Positions 1-8,438 of a stretch of 41,762 bases of DNA are shown in pieces (position 1 is the stretch's first letter; each line of letters opens with the position of its first letter). The position numbers were made by a program, and so were the translations under genes. This DNA is from Sphaerochaeta sp. (GTDB lineage Bacteria; Spirochaetota; Spirochaetia; Sphaerochaetales; Sphaerochaetaceae). The notes below the pieces were generated by a model. The model did no database searches, had not been told where the DNA came from, and was given only the letters and a program-made list of their open reading frames with translations. Where the stretch lies: assembly GCA_016342655.1 (NCBI GenBank), contig JAEINL010000032.1, positions 1 to 41,762 on the forward strand. Direction: 5' to 3'.

Positions 1-99
1 CTATTTCGTTTGTGGTGAGTTGGAGCTTCCTAAAGCTACCATCATGTAGCCCTACCCACACGATTCAGCGAATAGCCATTTGTATCCCATATCTCTCAA

Positions 100-807
100 C
101 TATCGAGACATCTCCAAAAGCAAGGAAATCGTTGAGCGTACAGTCATAGTACCTGCAGGAATCTCCGTAGCCATGTCATATGATTCACTGGCCATCATTT
201 TCATCGCTCGCGGCTCATATGCGCTGGCAACAGAAGATTCGCTTATGGTAATGGGAGAGCCAACCTGCATGTTGGCGCTCGTTGCATAGACCTCCGCCTT
301 AGCCAGAGCAGCAGCGACTGCCTTTTGCCTTGCTTCAACCAAAGCCTCACTCTTGTCTTCCTTATCAAGACTAATTGAGTTGAGGAAGATGCCGCTGATC
401 TCTCCAAGCTTGTCTATCAGACGACCCAAGCCAGGAAGGTCACGGACAACAACAGTAAGGCTCTGACTTGCTACCTGGCCTTCCAGGGTCTGGGTGTTAT
501 CGATCCACTTGTACGAGGGGCGCAGGTTTAAGGATGTGGTTTTGATATCCTTGTCTTCAATCTGGCTGGAACGAAGCACGTTCAAGATTGCAGACATCTT
601 CTCATTTGCCAAGGCCTGAGCCTCTTTTGTGGTCTTTCCCAACTCACTTACCTGGATAGAGAAAGAGGCGATATCAGCTGTAAGCTCGACCTCCCCACTT
701 CCTGAGACTGCAATGGTCCGAACAATATCCTTCGTTGCCATGCAAGAGGAAAGAAGAGTGACCATTGCGAGCGAGAGAACGAGAATTGCTAAACGTTTGT
801 TTTTCAT
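100..807 (-). CDS. SIMPL-domain (DUF541) lipoprotein
   Basis: This is a 235-residue exported protein of the SIMPL/DUF541 family, an envelope family without a settled biochemical role. The N-terminus has a short basic stretch, a hydrophobic core and a lipobox-like LSSC with Cys at residue 22, so it is probably a lipoprotein. The mature part starts with the family's usual pattern (VSGSGEVELTADIASFSIQV) and has a central helical stretch with TTKEAQALANEKM. I chose the ATG at 807 rather than the in-frame ATG 21 bases upstream because AGGAGA at 812-817 lies 4 bases before it. The family call is firm. It is not obviously co-transcribed with the NUDIX gene, which ends 36 bases upstream, though both point the same way. 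Confidence 0.85.
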   Translation of the reverse strand: MKNKRLAILVLSLAMVTLLSSCMATKDIVRTIAVSGSGEVELTADIASFSIQVSELGKTTKEAQALANEKMSAILNVLRSSQIEDKDIKTTSLNLRPSYKWIDNTQTLEGQVASQSLTVVVRDLPGLGRLIDKLGEISGIFLNSISLDKEDKSEALVEARQKAVAAALAKAEVYATSANMQVGSPITISESSVASAYEPRAMKMMASESYDMATEIPAGTMTVRSTISLLLEMSR

Positions 808-843
808 AAGATCTCCTGTGTATTTCATATAGTATTTGACCTC

Positions 844-1464
844 TTACTTCGGTTGTATGGTGGTTACGAGTTCGGGCCTTTTCTGTGCTTCCCTGAGAAA
901 GAACCCCAGAGCCATCATCATGATCCCATTGTCATAGAAGCCTGTCCCCATGGAGGCTATCACCTCCTCAACAGGGATGGAGAAAACATCCAGCTGTTCA
1001 TTTGCATCAAGATTCTGCGAAGTCACATGGCGTACCCCTTCGACCAGGTAAAAGTTGGAACGGTTGTTCATGAACGCAGAGTTAGGATTGACATTACCCA
1101 GCAAACTGGTCTTTTGTGCTTCAAGACCTGTCTCCTCGATCAGTTCACGCAGGGCAGCGAGCGTAGGATCTTCGTCCTTCTCCACCACTCCTGCAGGGAA
1201 TTCCCTGGTCACCGTGGAGGAACCGTGGCGAAACTGGTCTACCATGACAAACATAGGCCTGCCGTCTTCGCTTCGGTACCAAGGAAGCACGGTAACCCAG
1301 TTGGGGCAATCCACCTCAATGAAGGTGGAGGACCTTCCGTCGGTAGAAGTGCGCATAACGGTGCAGATATCAAAGATAGGTCCCTTGAATACCCTCTCGC
1401 GCATACCGGATTTCCACATGAGATGGCTCATATCCCCACTGTCTTCATTGAATGGATTAAACAT
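844..1464 (-). CDS. NUDIX hydrolase, ADP-ribose pyrophosphatase-like
   Basis: The protein has about 206 residues and a complete NUDIX box: G, five residues, E, seven residues, then REL, one residue, EE, one residue, G, and L (from GVVEKDEDP to REL and EETGL, about residue 110). The family hydrolyses nucleoside diphosphates linked to another group; length and layout resemble ADP-sugar/ADP-ribose pyrophosphatases, but the substrate cannot be read from sequence. The stop of the upstream Mrp-type gene overlaps a first ATG at 1470 (TAATG). An AAGGGG purine tract is only 2 bases from that ATG but 8 bases from the next in-frame ATG at 1464, so I prefer 1464. The tight junction indicates co-transcription and coupled translation with the Mrp gene. 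Confidence 0.85.
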   Translation of the reverse strand: MFNPFNEDSGDMSHLMWKSGMRERVFKGPIFDICTVMRTSTDGRSSTFIEVDCPNWVTVLPWYRSEDGRPMFVMVDQFRHGSSTVTREFPAGVVEKDEDPTLAALRELIEETGLEAQKTSLLGNVNPNSAFMNNRSNFYLVEGVRHVTSQNLDANEQLDVFSIPVEEVIASMGTGFYDNGIMMMALGFFLREAQKRPELVTTIQPK

Positions 1465-1469
1465 GTGCA

Positions 1470-2351
1470 TTACCCCTTATCCGAACGGAGCTCTGTAAAC
1501 TCGGTCGAGCGAGAGGAGGAACAAGCCGTACCACCGTTGATCAGGCGCGCTATCTCCTTGATAGCCATTGATGAGGGACTGTCAGGCTGAAGGGCGAGGT
1601 AGCTCTTCCCAGCATCTTCGGCTTCCATCAGGGAGACTTCCATAGGGATTCTGCCGAGATAGGGGGCTCCCATATCCAAGGCCATCTTCTTTCCCCCACC
1701 GACTCCAAACAGAGGAAGCTCGGTCTTGCAGTTGGGGCATATCAGGCCGCTCATATTCTCCACTATACCCAAGATGGCAACGCCCATCTTACGGGAGAAG
1801 TTCACCGAACGGCGGGCATCAAGGATTGCAACCTCCTGAGGAGTAGTCACGATGATGGTACCTGTAAGCTCGGGAATAGTCTGGCAGACTGTCAGCTGTT
1901 CATCCCCAGTTCCAGGAGGAGAGTCGATAAGCAGGTAGTCAAGTTCGCCCCAATCCGCCTGTGCAAGAAACTGACGAATGGCTGCCATTTTCATGGGACC
2001 ACGCCATACTATGGGAGCATCTGGCTCCTTGATGGCAAAGGCAAGGCTCATGACCTTCAGGTTTTTCCTTGCCTCAACGGGAAAGAATGACGTCCCCCCA
2101 TTATCAGTTTCCAGGATTCCAGCCTCACAGCCAAGCATTTTCGCCACATTGGGTCCATGCAGGTCGGTATCGAGGATTCCGACCGTACAGCCGCTGTCGA
2201 CTAGGGCATTGGCCAAATTGACGGTGACGGTTGTCTTACCAACCCCACCTTTTCCACTCATAATAAGAATCTTTCTTCCAATCTTATCCATATTGGTTCG
2301 TATTGCCTTGTCTTCGGCAATACGCTGTGCAAAATCTATTCCTTCAGACAT
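1470..2351 (-). CDS. mrp: Mrp/NBP35-family iron-sulfur carrier ATPase
   Basis: This is a 293-residue cytoplasmic P-loop ATPase of the Mrp/ApbC/NBP35 type, which carries and delivers Fe-S clusters to apoproteins. It has the deviant Walker A GKGGVGKTT about 30 residues in, the LIDSPPGTGDEQL segment typical of this group, and the CPNC pair (CxxC) near residue 220 that bridges a cluster between two monomers. The open frame continues upstream to 2525, but that extension is not family-like. ATG 2351 is preceded by AAGGAGAA at 2361-2368 with a 9-base spacer, and a plausible promoter lies just upstream. The C-terminal tail after about residue 270 is Ser/Thr-rich with one further Cys and has no clear family match. 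Confidence 0.9.
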   Translation of the reverse strand: MSEGIDFAQRIAEDKAIRTNMDKIGRKILIMSGKGGVGKTTVTVNLANALVDSGCTVGILDTDLHGPNVAKMLGCEAGILETDNGGTSFFPVEARKNLKVMSLAFAIKEPDAPIVWRGPMKMAAIRQFLAQADWGELDYLLIDSPPGTGDEQLTVCQTIPELTGTIIVTTPQEVAILDARRSVNFSRKMGVAILGIVENMSGLICPNCKTELPLFGVGGGKKMALDMGAPYLGRIPMEVSLMEAEDAGKSYLALQPDSPSSMAIKEIARLINGGTACSSSRSTEFTELRSDKG

Positions 2352-2389
2352 CTGATTCAATTCTCCTTGGGACACATACATCCTCTGAA

Positions 2390-2418
2390 AAGATAAGACA
2401 AAGAAGAGAAAGGGACAA
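2390..2418 (-). promoter_or_regulatory. Putative sigma70-type promoter of the mrp gene
   Basis: On the minus strand, TTGTCC (2413-2418) is followed after 17 bases by TATCTT (2390-2395). Transcription would start near 2383 and give a leader of about 32 bases to the ATG at 2351, which fits the chosen mrp start. Both hexamers are imperfect, so this is tentative. Confidence 0.35.
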
Positions 2419-2669
2419 GGGACAAGAACCATTTCAGGGGAAAAGAATCGCCGCAGGAAGACTCTTTTCATCACTCTGGTGCAACGCTCATGATACGTAC
2501 CAGAAATTTCTGCATGCACCTCCATGGTACTGGAGAATCAGAATATATCCTTGCAAGTCAATTACCTGGGTTCAATTGCCTCATTTTTATAGCAGTTTGT
2601 CCTTCGGGGATTCATTACTTTGGGCACCATACATACTGTACCTTTGGTAATTATGTATCCTGTTGTTAC
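2396..2669. other. Intergenic stretch with no gene seen
   Basis: Apart from the putative mrp promoter at its left end, I see no convincing gene here. Open frames in this stretch lack ribosome-binding sites and family-like sequence. It may be partly outer flank of the IS605-type remnant to its right. Confidence 0.5.
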
Positions 2670-2713
2670 GTGACCTACCCAACGGCTAAAGAACGATGGG
2701 CTTCTTGCTTCAC
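2670..2713 (-). ncRNA. IS605-type right-end hairpin (omega-RNA-like)
   Basis: Read on the minus strand, this lies just after the tnpB remnant. It has an outer GTGA/TCAC pair (2710-2713 and 2670-2673) enclosing a 7-base stem CCCATCG/CGTTGGG with one T/T mismatch (2694-2700 and 2678-2684). A terminal hairpin directly downstream of tnpB is the known arrangement of the right end of IS200/IS605 elements and of the TnpB guide RNA scaffold. The RNA would be non-functional without an intact TnpB in this copy, unless another copy supplies the protein. Confidence 0.5.
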
Positions 2714-2723
2714 AGATGACTGC

Positions 2724-3118
2724 TTAGGAACCGAAGTTACTAAGACTGACTGTATTCTCCACAAGCTTTGAGCTCTTGCCCAGACCCAACATTTTACAAC
2801 CTACATTATGTAAGTTCTTTCCTGCATTCACATCACGAGAGAGCTCCGCTCCACAATTGGGGCATGTCCAGGTGCGATCCTTAAGAGTGAGCGCACTGTT
2901 CTTATACCCACAGTTACTGCAGAGTTTTGAGCTTGGATACCATTTGTCCACTTGGATGACATGCTTCCCCTATCATCTTTATACTCTTCAAAGACCGTGA
3001 TCCTTTCATGATGCATCATGTTGTATATTGCTCTCGAACATCCAAGAGTCTTGTTAAGCTGTTCTGTTTGTTTAGCATTTGGGTAAATTCTAACTTTCAA
3101 TGCTTTCTTACGCTTCAT
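2724..3118 (-). pseudogene. tnpB: Internally deleted IS605-family tnpB remnant
   Basis: The leftward reading frame starts at 3118 with a typical TnpB N-terminus (KALKVRIYPNAKQTEQLNKT, then the GCSRAIYN segment). It continues to about KDDRG near 2970. There the frame shifts, and a second frame carries a typical TnpB C-terminus: HVIQVDKWYPSSK, then the zinc ribbon with CSNCG and CPNCG, then DVNAGKNL. A normal TnpB has about 350-400 residues, and only about 130 remain. The middle, including most of the RuvC-like nuclease core, is deleted with a frame change at the junction. No tnpA is present. It is a decayed, non-autonomous copy. Confidence 0.85.
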
Positions 3119-3295
3119 ATATGTTTTAGTCTACAAATGTCACCTATCCAAGTAAAAATAAAGAAAATACCTTACGTGAAAACGACTAAAGATACTACAA
3201 AATCACCCTGCAAGTTCTTTCTGAAAACCCATAGGATTCTTTGCCTGTTCTCTAGGTGATACTTCCACTAGAGTACATTCAGAGAAAAACCCACT

Positions 3296-3336
3296 TTGAT
3301 TCATCCCAGCCCCTTAAGAAGGCAGGGATGCCTCAA
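3296..3336. repeat. Second IS605-end-like hairpin
   Basis: A strong stem-loop: CATCCC, A, GCC (3302-3311) pairs with GGC, A, GGGATG (3321-3330) with one A/A mismatch and loop CCTTAAGAA. An outer TTGA/TCAA pair (3296-3299, 3333-3336) encloses it. The layout matches the hairpin at 2670-2713 (outer 4-bp pair, inner GC stem). It may be the other end of the same dead element or the right end of a second copy. It could also act as a terminator for anything arriving from the left, but no T-run follows. Confidence 0.45.
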
Positions 3337-3344
3337 TCGAGAGG

Positions 3345-3374
3345 TTGATACAAGATAAGAAAATCCTATATACT
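3345..3374 (+). promoter_or_regulatory. Promoter of the oad operon
   Basis: TTGATA (3345-3350) and TATACT (3369-3374) are separated by 18 bases. Both match the sigma70 consensus well. The expected start near 3381 gives a leader of about 55 bases to the oadG ATG. The promoter begins only 9 bases after the IS605-end-like hairpin. Confidence 0.55.
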
Positions 3375-3435
3375 GAAAATCGGTGAATTTTCGTAGTCCT
3401 AGGCTATGACCACTATAAACCTATTAGGAGTTCGT

Positions 3436-3711
3436 ATGGTATTCTTAACGCAACTACCAAAAGAACAACTCATTGCCCAGCTGAACAACGGGGTAATACT
3501 CATGTTTCTCGGCATCGGCACTGTGTTCGTGTTTCTTACGTTGCTGGTATTTTTGACCAAAGGTCTCAGTGCCTTTATCGGAAAATTCTTTCCTCAAAAA
3601 AGTCCAGCCGTCGTACAACGACCCGCATCAGCAGCAGTAGCGGTAGGCTCTGCCCCCGATGCAGAGATCGCTGCAGCCATTGTGGCCGCATTCGTCAAAT
3701 CAAAAGAATAA
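3436..3711 (+). CDS. oadG: Oxaloacetate decarboxylase-type gamma subunit (OadG)
   Basis: A 91-residue small membrane protein with one transmembrane helix (GVILMFLGIGTVFVFLTLLV, about residues 20-40). An Ala/Pro/Val-rich linker follows, then a short C-terminal tail DAEIAAAIVAAFVK. The tail matches the end of OadG-family proteins, which tether the biotin-carrying alpha subunit to the membrane beta subunit. The ATG at 3436 is preceded by AGGAG with 5 bases between; an upstream in-frame ATG at 3406 has no such site. It stands 24 bases before oadA and is the first gene of an oadG-oadA-oadB operon. Confidence 0.85.
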   Translation: MVFLTQLPKEQLIAQLNNGVILMFLGIGTVFVFLTLLVFLTKGLSAFIGKFFPQKSPAVVQRPASAAVAVGSAPDAEIAAAIVAAFVKSKE

Positions 3712-3735
3712 GTAACCACCGGAGGTCATTCTCAA

Positions 3736-5553
3736 ATGAAAAAGCAAGTCAAATTCATGTGCACCGCTTTTCGCGACGGATTCCAGTCAGTATATGGTGC
3801 CCGTGTATTCACGAAGGATTTCATGCCCGCAGTAGCAGCAGCGCGTGAAGCCGGAATTAACCATTTTGAAGCTGGTGGTGGAGCCCGTTTCCAGTCACTC
3901 TACTTCTATACCAATGAAGACGCCTTCGCCATGATGGATGAATTCCGCAAGGTAGCAGGACCCGATGCAGACCTCCAGACCCTCTCAAGGGGTGTCAACG
4001 TTGTTGGTTTGGATTCTCAGCCAAGGGATATCATCAAGCTCCATGCAGACCTTTTCAAGAAGCATGGAATATCAACCATCCGTAACTTCGATGCACTCAA
4101 CGATGTAAACAACCTCATCGACAGCGGCAAGGCCATCAGCGATGCGGGTCTGCGCCATGAAGTGACTGTCACCATGATGAGCCTTCCCCCAAAAACCGAA
4201 GGCGCCCACGACCCTGATTTCTACGAGGGCGTCCTCAGGCAGATCCTGGATGCTGGCATCAAGTTTGAATCAGTATGTTTCAAGGATGCATCAGGCACTT
4301 CCAAGCCTGCTTTTGTCCATGAGACGATCAAGAGGGCACGCAAGTTGCTTGGCAAGGACATGAACATCGTGTTCCACAGCCATGAGACTGCAGGCGTCTC
4401 GATCCAGCAGTACATGAGCGCCATCGAGGCAGGGGCCAACCAGGTTGACCTTTCGATGAGCCCGGCTTCAGGCGGAACCTGTCAGCCTGACATCATCACC
4501 ATGTGGCATGCCCTTCGTGGTACCGATTATGATCTTGGCATTGACATCGACAAGGTGCGTAAGGCCGAAGCTGTATTCCAGGACTGCATGAAAGACTACA
4601 TCGTGCCCCCCGAAGCAACAACAGTCAACTCTGAAATAGTATTCTTCCCCCTTCCCGGTGGAGCTCTTACTGCAAACACCCAGATGCTTCGCGACAATAA
4701 CATGATGGACAAGTATCCTGCAATTGTTGAAGCAATGGGCGAGACAGTTGCAAAGGGTGGTTTCGGTACCTCCGTAACCCCCGTCTCCCAGTTCTACTTC
4801 CAGCAGGCCTTCAACAACGTCATGTTCGGGCCTTGGAAGAAGATTGCGGAAGGGTATGGCAAGATGGTCCTCGGCTATTTCGGCAAGACCCCCATCGCCC
4901 CAGATCCTGAGGTGGTTAAGATTGCCGCAGAGCAGATGGGCCTCGAGCCTACCACCAAGCTGGTTGTCGACATCAACGATGCTGACCCGACCAAGGGTGT
5001 GAAGGCTGCAAAGGCCATGCTCGAGAAAGAGGGTCTTCCCCTCACCGATGAGAACATCTTCATCGCAGCTTCCTGTAAGGAGAAGGGTATCCTCTACCTT
5101 ACCGGCAAGGCTCAGCCCAACGGCATCCGCAAGGTTGACCACGAGGCAGAGGCAGCCAAGAAGAGCGGCGAGTACACCGTCACCGTCAATGGCAAGGCCT
5201 ATGGCGTCAAGCTGAACAAGACCAAGGCCTCCGTCAATGGTGTGGATTACCCCCTTGAGGTTGCAAACGGTATCGACCAGAAGGCAATTGAGGCCGCTTC
5301 TGCAGCCTCCGCCCCTGTCGCCACCGCCCCTACTGGAGAGGAACTGATCATCAAGGCCCCGATGCCTGGCCTGATCCTTCGTGTTGGAGTCAAGGTCGGC
5401 GAAAAAGTAGCAAAGAACCAGAGTGTCCTCGTCATGGAGGCTATGAAGATGGAAAATGAGATCTTCTCCCCCCGTGCAGGCACCGTAACCAAAATCTGTG
5501 TGAGCCAGGGCCAGCAGATGCAAAGCGATGACGACCTCATCATAATCGCCTAA
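3736..5553 (+). CDS. oadA: Biotin-dependent carboxyltransferase/decarboxylase alpha subunit (OadA-like)
   Basis: A 605-residue fusion of an HMG-CoA-lyase-like carboxyltransferase barrel (about 1-285), a conserved PycB/OadA middle region, and a biotin carrier domain (about 530-605). The biotin site is AMKM with Lys571, 35 residues from the C-terminus as is usual. Barrel residues expected to bind the metal and the carboxyl group are visible: Asp in FRDGFQS, Lys in CFKDASG, and the two His in HSHETAG. It would move CO2 from a 2-oxoacid to biotin for the membrane subunit OadB. Several normally constant OadA motifs are altered: FRDGFQS for LRDAHQS, and EAGGGARFQ for EMWGGATFD. The substrate may therefore not be oxaloacetate. 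GGAGG lies about 10 bases before the ATG. Confidence 0.85.
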   Translation: MKKQVKFMCTAFRDGFQSVYGARVFTKDFMPAVAAAREAGINHFEAGGGARFQSLYFYTNEDAFAMMDEFRKVAGPDADLQTLSRGVNVVGLDSQPRDIIKLHADLFKKHGISTIRNFDALNDVNNLIDSGKAISDAGLRHEVTVTMMSLPPKTEGAHDPDFYEGVLRQILDAGIKFESVCFKDASGTSKPAFVHETIKRARKLLGKDMNIVFHSHETAGVSIQQYMSAIEAGANQVDLSMSPASGGTCQPDIITMWHALRGTDYDLGIDIDKVRKAEAVFQDCMKDYIVPPEATTVNSEIVFFPLPGGALTANTQMLRDNNMMDKYPAIVEAMGETVAKGGFGTSVTPVSQFYFQQAFNNVMFGPWKKIAEGYGKMVLGYFGKTPIAPDPEVVKIAAEQMGLEPTTKLVVDINDADPTKGVKAAKAMLEKEGLPLTDENIFIAASCKEKGILYLTGKAQPNGIRKVDHEAEAAKKSGEYTVTVNGKAYGVKLNKTKASVNGVDYPLEVANGIDQKAIEAASAASAPVATAPTGEELIIKAPMPGLILRVGVKVGEKVAKNQSVLVMEAMKMENEIFSPRAGTVTKICVSQGQQMQSDDDLIIIA

Positions 5554-5567
5554 AGGAGTACTCAGAC

Positions 5568-6761
5568 ATGATTGGTTCCGCGTTTAATCAACTCTGGCAG
5601 TCCACAGGACTGTTCGGATTTCTAGGATTTGCTGAGGGGACTGGCTTGGGTAACCTTGTCATGATCGTCATCGGCTTTATCCTACTCTATCTGGCCATCA
5701 AGAAGGGCTTCGAGCCCCTCTTGCTGGTACCGATCGGGTTTGGTTGTATCCTGGCAAACATACCTCTGGGATTTATCTCAGGGATTGACCCCTCAACGGG
5801 TGATATTGGATTCATCAAGCAGCTGTTTGATATGGGTATCGCAACGGGACTCTTCCCGATCCTGATATTCATGGGCGTAGGTGCAATGACAGACTTCGGT
5901 CCCCTCATTGCCAACCCCAAGACCCTGTTGCTCGGTGCAGCAGCTCAGTTGGGCATCTTTGCAGCGCTTCTTGGCGCTCTTGCCCTCAGCTTCATCCCCG
6001 GCATCAACTTCAGCCTCTTCGACGCTGCCTCAATTGGTATCATCGGTGGTGCTGACGGTCCGACGGCCATCTACGTCACCAGCAGGCTATCACCAAACCT
6101 GTTGGGACCCATCGCAGTGGCTGCCTACAGCTACATGGCCTTGGTTCCCATCATCCAGCCCCCCATCATGCGCCTCCTGACCACCAAGGAAGAGCGTGTG
6201 ATCAAGATGCAGCAGCTCAGGCCCGTAAGCAAGCTTGAGAAGATACTCTTCCCCCTTATTGTACTCTCAACCTGTGCCATCCTGCTTCCCTCGGCAACTC
6301 CGCTCATCGGAGCTCTGATGTTCGGAAACCTGGCCAAGGAGTGTGGTGTGGTCAACAGACTCTCCGATACCATGCAGAACGCCCTGATGAACATCGTAAC
6401 GATCTTCCTCGGCCTATCTGTCGGTTCGAAGATGGAGGCACAGCACTTCCTGAACCTGAATACCCTAGGTATCCTGCTTCTTGGAATCGTTGCTTTCTCC
6501 CTGGGAACTGCCGCCGGAGTACTCATCGCCAAGCTGATGAACAAGCTTGACCCCAAACACCCGGTGAATCCACTCATAGGTAGTGCTGGTGTCTCCGCTG
6601 TCCCTATGGCGGCACGTGTCTCCAGCAAGATTGGCCAAGAGTCCGATCCCCAGAACTTCCTGCTCATGCATGCCATGGGTCCGAACGTTGCTGGAGTTAT
6701 CGGAAGTGCAGTGGCAGCCGGTGTCCTGCTTGCAGTAGTGCCCTTCATGGCAGCAATGTAA
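5568..6761 (+). CDS. oadB: Na+-translocating decarboxylase beta subunit (OadB)
   Basis: A 397-residue polytopic membrane protein of the OadB/GcdB/MmdB family. It decarboxylates carboxybiotin and exports Na+. The signature GGADGPTAI lies near residue 160 with the conserved Asp. Hydrophobic segments cover most of the protein, and the C-terminal third has the family's conserved [11 protein letters not shown] run. AAGGAG lies 10 bases before the ATG and 14 bases separate it from oadA. A strong terminator follows, so it closes the operon. It should work with OadG and OadA as one Na+ pump. Confidence 0.93.
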   Translation: MIGSAFNQLWQSTGLFGFLGFAEGTGLGNLVMIVIGFILLYLAIKKGFEPLLLVPIGFGCILANIPLGFISGIDPSTGDIGFIKQLFDMGIATGLFPILIFMGVGAMTDFGPLIANPKTLLLGAAAQLGIFAALLGALALSFIPGINFSLFDAASIGIIGGADGPTAIYVTSRLSPNLLGPIAVAAYSYMALVPIIQPPIMRLLTTKEERVIKMQQLRPVSKLEKILFPLIVLSTCAILLPSATPLIGALMFGNLAKECGVVNRLSDTMQNALMNIVTIFLGLSVGSKMEAQHFLNLNTLGILLLGIVAFSLGTAAGVLIAKLMNKLDPKHPVNPLIGSAGVSAVPMAARVSSKIGQESDPQNFLLMHAMGPNVAGVIGSAVAAGVLLAVVPFMAAM

Positions 6762-6785
6762 GGCTCAGTCCCCTTCAATCTATCC

Positions 6786-6820
6786 AAGGGTCCGCTTAGG
6801 CGGGCCCTTGTTCTTTTCTT
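6786..6820 (+). terminator. Rho-independent terminator of the oad operon
   Basis: AAGGGTCCGC (6786-6795), loop TTAG, then GCGGGCCCTT (6800-6809) form a 10-bp stem with one G-U pair, followed by a T-rich run (TTCTTTTCTT). It lies 25 bases after the oadB stop. Confidence 0.85.
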
Positions 6821-7100
6821 CTCATTTATTCCTTATTTTTCCCTGTCCTCCAGATTACAGGCTTAGGAACTTCTTCACTCTTGTTGTGCCCTCCAGGTGC
6901 TTGTGAACAAAAGAATCCCAAGGGTACCTATCCTGTCCCAATCTCAAAAAGTAAGGATACAAGTATTGACGGAGAAGATAAGAGAGTTGAGGATGTATGG
7001 GAACAGGAGAGCCTCCCCCGTGGTTCAGCCCTTTGAAAAGTGTCTCCAAAAAGGCTCCCTGTTCTTAGGAAAGTGTATACTTACTAGGCATCCTATCATC
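6821..7100. other. Intergenic stretch, no gene seen
   Basis: Between the oad terminator and the epimerase-like gene I see no supported coding sequence, repeat or clear promoter. Short open frames on both strands lack ribosome-binding sites and family features. Confidence 0.5.
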
Positions 7101-7127
7101 ACGTAGATATGAGAGAGGAGAAGCAAT

Positions 7128-7991
7128 ATGAGAACCCTGGGCATTTATTACGGTTTCTGGACACAAGACTGGGATGTTGATTTTCTACCATTTGTTTCCA
7201 AGGTAAAAACCCTTGGATTTGACCAACTGGAGGTTAACGGCGGCACGTTGGTATCGTGGAAAGAATCTGGGCGGCTAGCCTTGGTCGAAGAGGCAAGAAA
7301 AGAGGGAATTCTCCTGTCCTATGGCCTGGGAATGACCGCTGACCATGATGTTTCCTCCCCCGATGAGGAAATCCGTTTGAACGGTGTTCGGTTTATGAAA
7401 GATATGATCAGGATGGTAGGACGGATGGGCGGCGGTATGATTGGTGGTTCGACCTATTGCTCCTGGCCCAAACAGCTCCCCAAGGGGGATAGCAAGAAGG
7501 AGTATCAAGAGCAGAGCCTTAAGAGCATGAAGGAATTGGTCAAGGTGGCAGAGGATAATGCGGTAATCCTTAACCTTGAGGTTCTCAATCGGTTCGAACA
7601 GTTTCTCTTCAATACCTGCGAGGAAATTCTCCCCTTTGTAGAAGAGATTGGAAGTCCAAACTGTGGCCTTCTGCTCGATACTTTTCACATGAATATTGAG
7701 GAAGATTCCCTGCCTGATGCAATAAGGTTGGCAGGGTCCCACCTCAAAGCCTTGCATATCGGAGAGACAAACCGTAAACCAGTTGGAATGGGACGACAGC
7801 CATGGAAGGAAATCCGAACAGCCTTGGATGATATAGGTTTTGACGGTCCTTTGGTGGAAGAACCTTTCGTTCTTTCCGGTGGCCAGGTCGGCCAGGATAT
7901 TTCTGTCTGGCGCAATTTGTATGACCAGAATGATCTGGACAAGATTGCAGCGGATTCTGCAATCTTTGCCCGCCGGGTATTGATAAACTGA
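7128..7991 (+). CDS. Sugar 3-epimerase-like TIM-barrel protein
   Basis: A 287-residue soluble protein of the xylose-isomerase-like TIM-barrel superfamily, closest in layout to D-tagatose/D-psicose (allulose) 3-epimerases. Visible counterparts of the metal and catalytic residues are Glu in LEVLNRFEQF, Asp and His in LLLDTFHMNIEE, His and the following Glu in LHIGETNRKP (with the family Arg), and Glu in LVEEPF. Length is normal for the family. GAGAGGAGAAG lies just before the ATG. It stands alone, with no sugar kinase or transporter beside it, so the natural substrate is open. It could also be an inositol-type isomerase. Confidence 0.75.
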   Translation: MRTLGIYYGFWTQDWDVDFLPFVSKVKTLGFDQLEVNGGTLVSWKESGRLALVEEARKEGILLSYGLGMTADHDVSSPDEEIRLNGVRFMKDMIRMVGRMGGGMIGGSTYCSWPKQLPKGDSKKEYQEQSLKSMKELVKVAEDNAVILNLEVLNRFEQFLFNTCEEILPFVEEIGSPNCGLLLDTFHMNIEEDSLPDAIRLAGSHLKALHIGETNRKPVGMGRQPWKEIRTALDDIGFDGPLVEEPFVLSGGQVGQDISVWRNLYDQNDLDKIAADSAIFARRVLIN

Positions 7992-8128
7992 TAGCCTAGA
8001 CTTGATATTGGCCTTGGCATACAAGGGTAAGGATTTACACAATGGAGAACAGAGAAATATAGATTCAGAATCCTGCAGGGTAACCGACAAAGCAGTATCT
8101 TACGGTGATGGACATTTTTTGGCAGACC

Positions 8129-8151
8129 TTGGGGGGGGAGACTCCTCCCAA
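8129..8151 (+). terminator. Possible GC-rich terminator hairpin
   Basis: TTGGGGGG pairs with CCTCCCAA with one G-U wobble, around a 7-base loop, and is followed by a pyrimidine run (CCACCTTTCTTTCT). It lies about 140 bases after the epimerase-like gene and could end that transcript. The T-run is poor. The eight consecutive G residues at 8131-8138 are also a potential slippage or sequencing-error site. Confidence 0.35.
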
Positions 8152-8374
8152 CCACCTTTCTTTCTGTAAGCGGACTATACATCAGCATTGCAAAGAAAAG
8201 CTTTCTTCATTATAGATATCGGTACTTGTTCAACTTCCACATTTTCCAAATAAAGGGGAATCGCAGGTCATTCCTAAATGATTCAAGAATTCGGATACCG
8301 GTTAAGATTTCTAAACGGTTACTGACCTGAGTAGGCATTCATCTCAATCAAGGTTGCAATCAAAAATTCTATTC
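8152..8374. other. Intergenic stretch, no gene seen
   Basis: AT-rich sequence leading to the promoter of the protease module. I see no coding sequence or strong structure here. Confidence 0.5.
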
Positions 8375-8403
8375 TTGTTGTAGAAGCATAGGAATGATAT
8401 ACT
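8375..8403 (+). promoter_or_regulatory. Promoter of the protease/unknown/GNAT module
   Basis: TTGTTG (8375-8380) and TATACT (8398-8403) are 17 bases apart. TG one base before the -10 makes an extended -10 (TGATATACT). The expected start near 8410 leaves about 29 bases before the preferred ATG at 8439. Confidence 0.5.
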
Positions 8404-8438
8404 AAGTTTTGAAGGCGATGAGAGAAAAGGAACAATCA

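Noticed and set aside
1..99. Possible partial gene on the minus strand running off the left edge
   Set aside because: A short open stretch exists (from about 75 leftward, possible GTG start), but there is no ribosome-binding site and too little sequence to judge.
853..1590. 245-codon open frame on the plus strand over the NUDIX gene
   Set aside because: It is antisense to a gene with an intact NUDIX box, has no ribosome-binding site and no family-like sequence.
4468..5523. 351-codon open frame antisense to oadA
   Set aside because: It mirrors the codon structure of oadA; the sense protein has full catalytic motifs and this frame has none.
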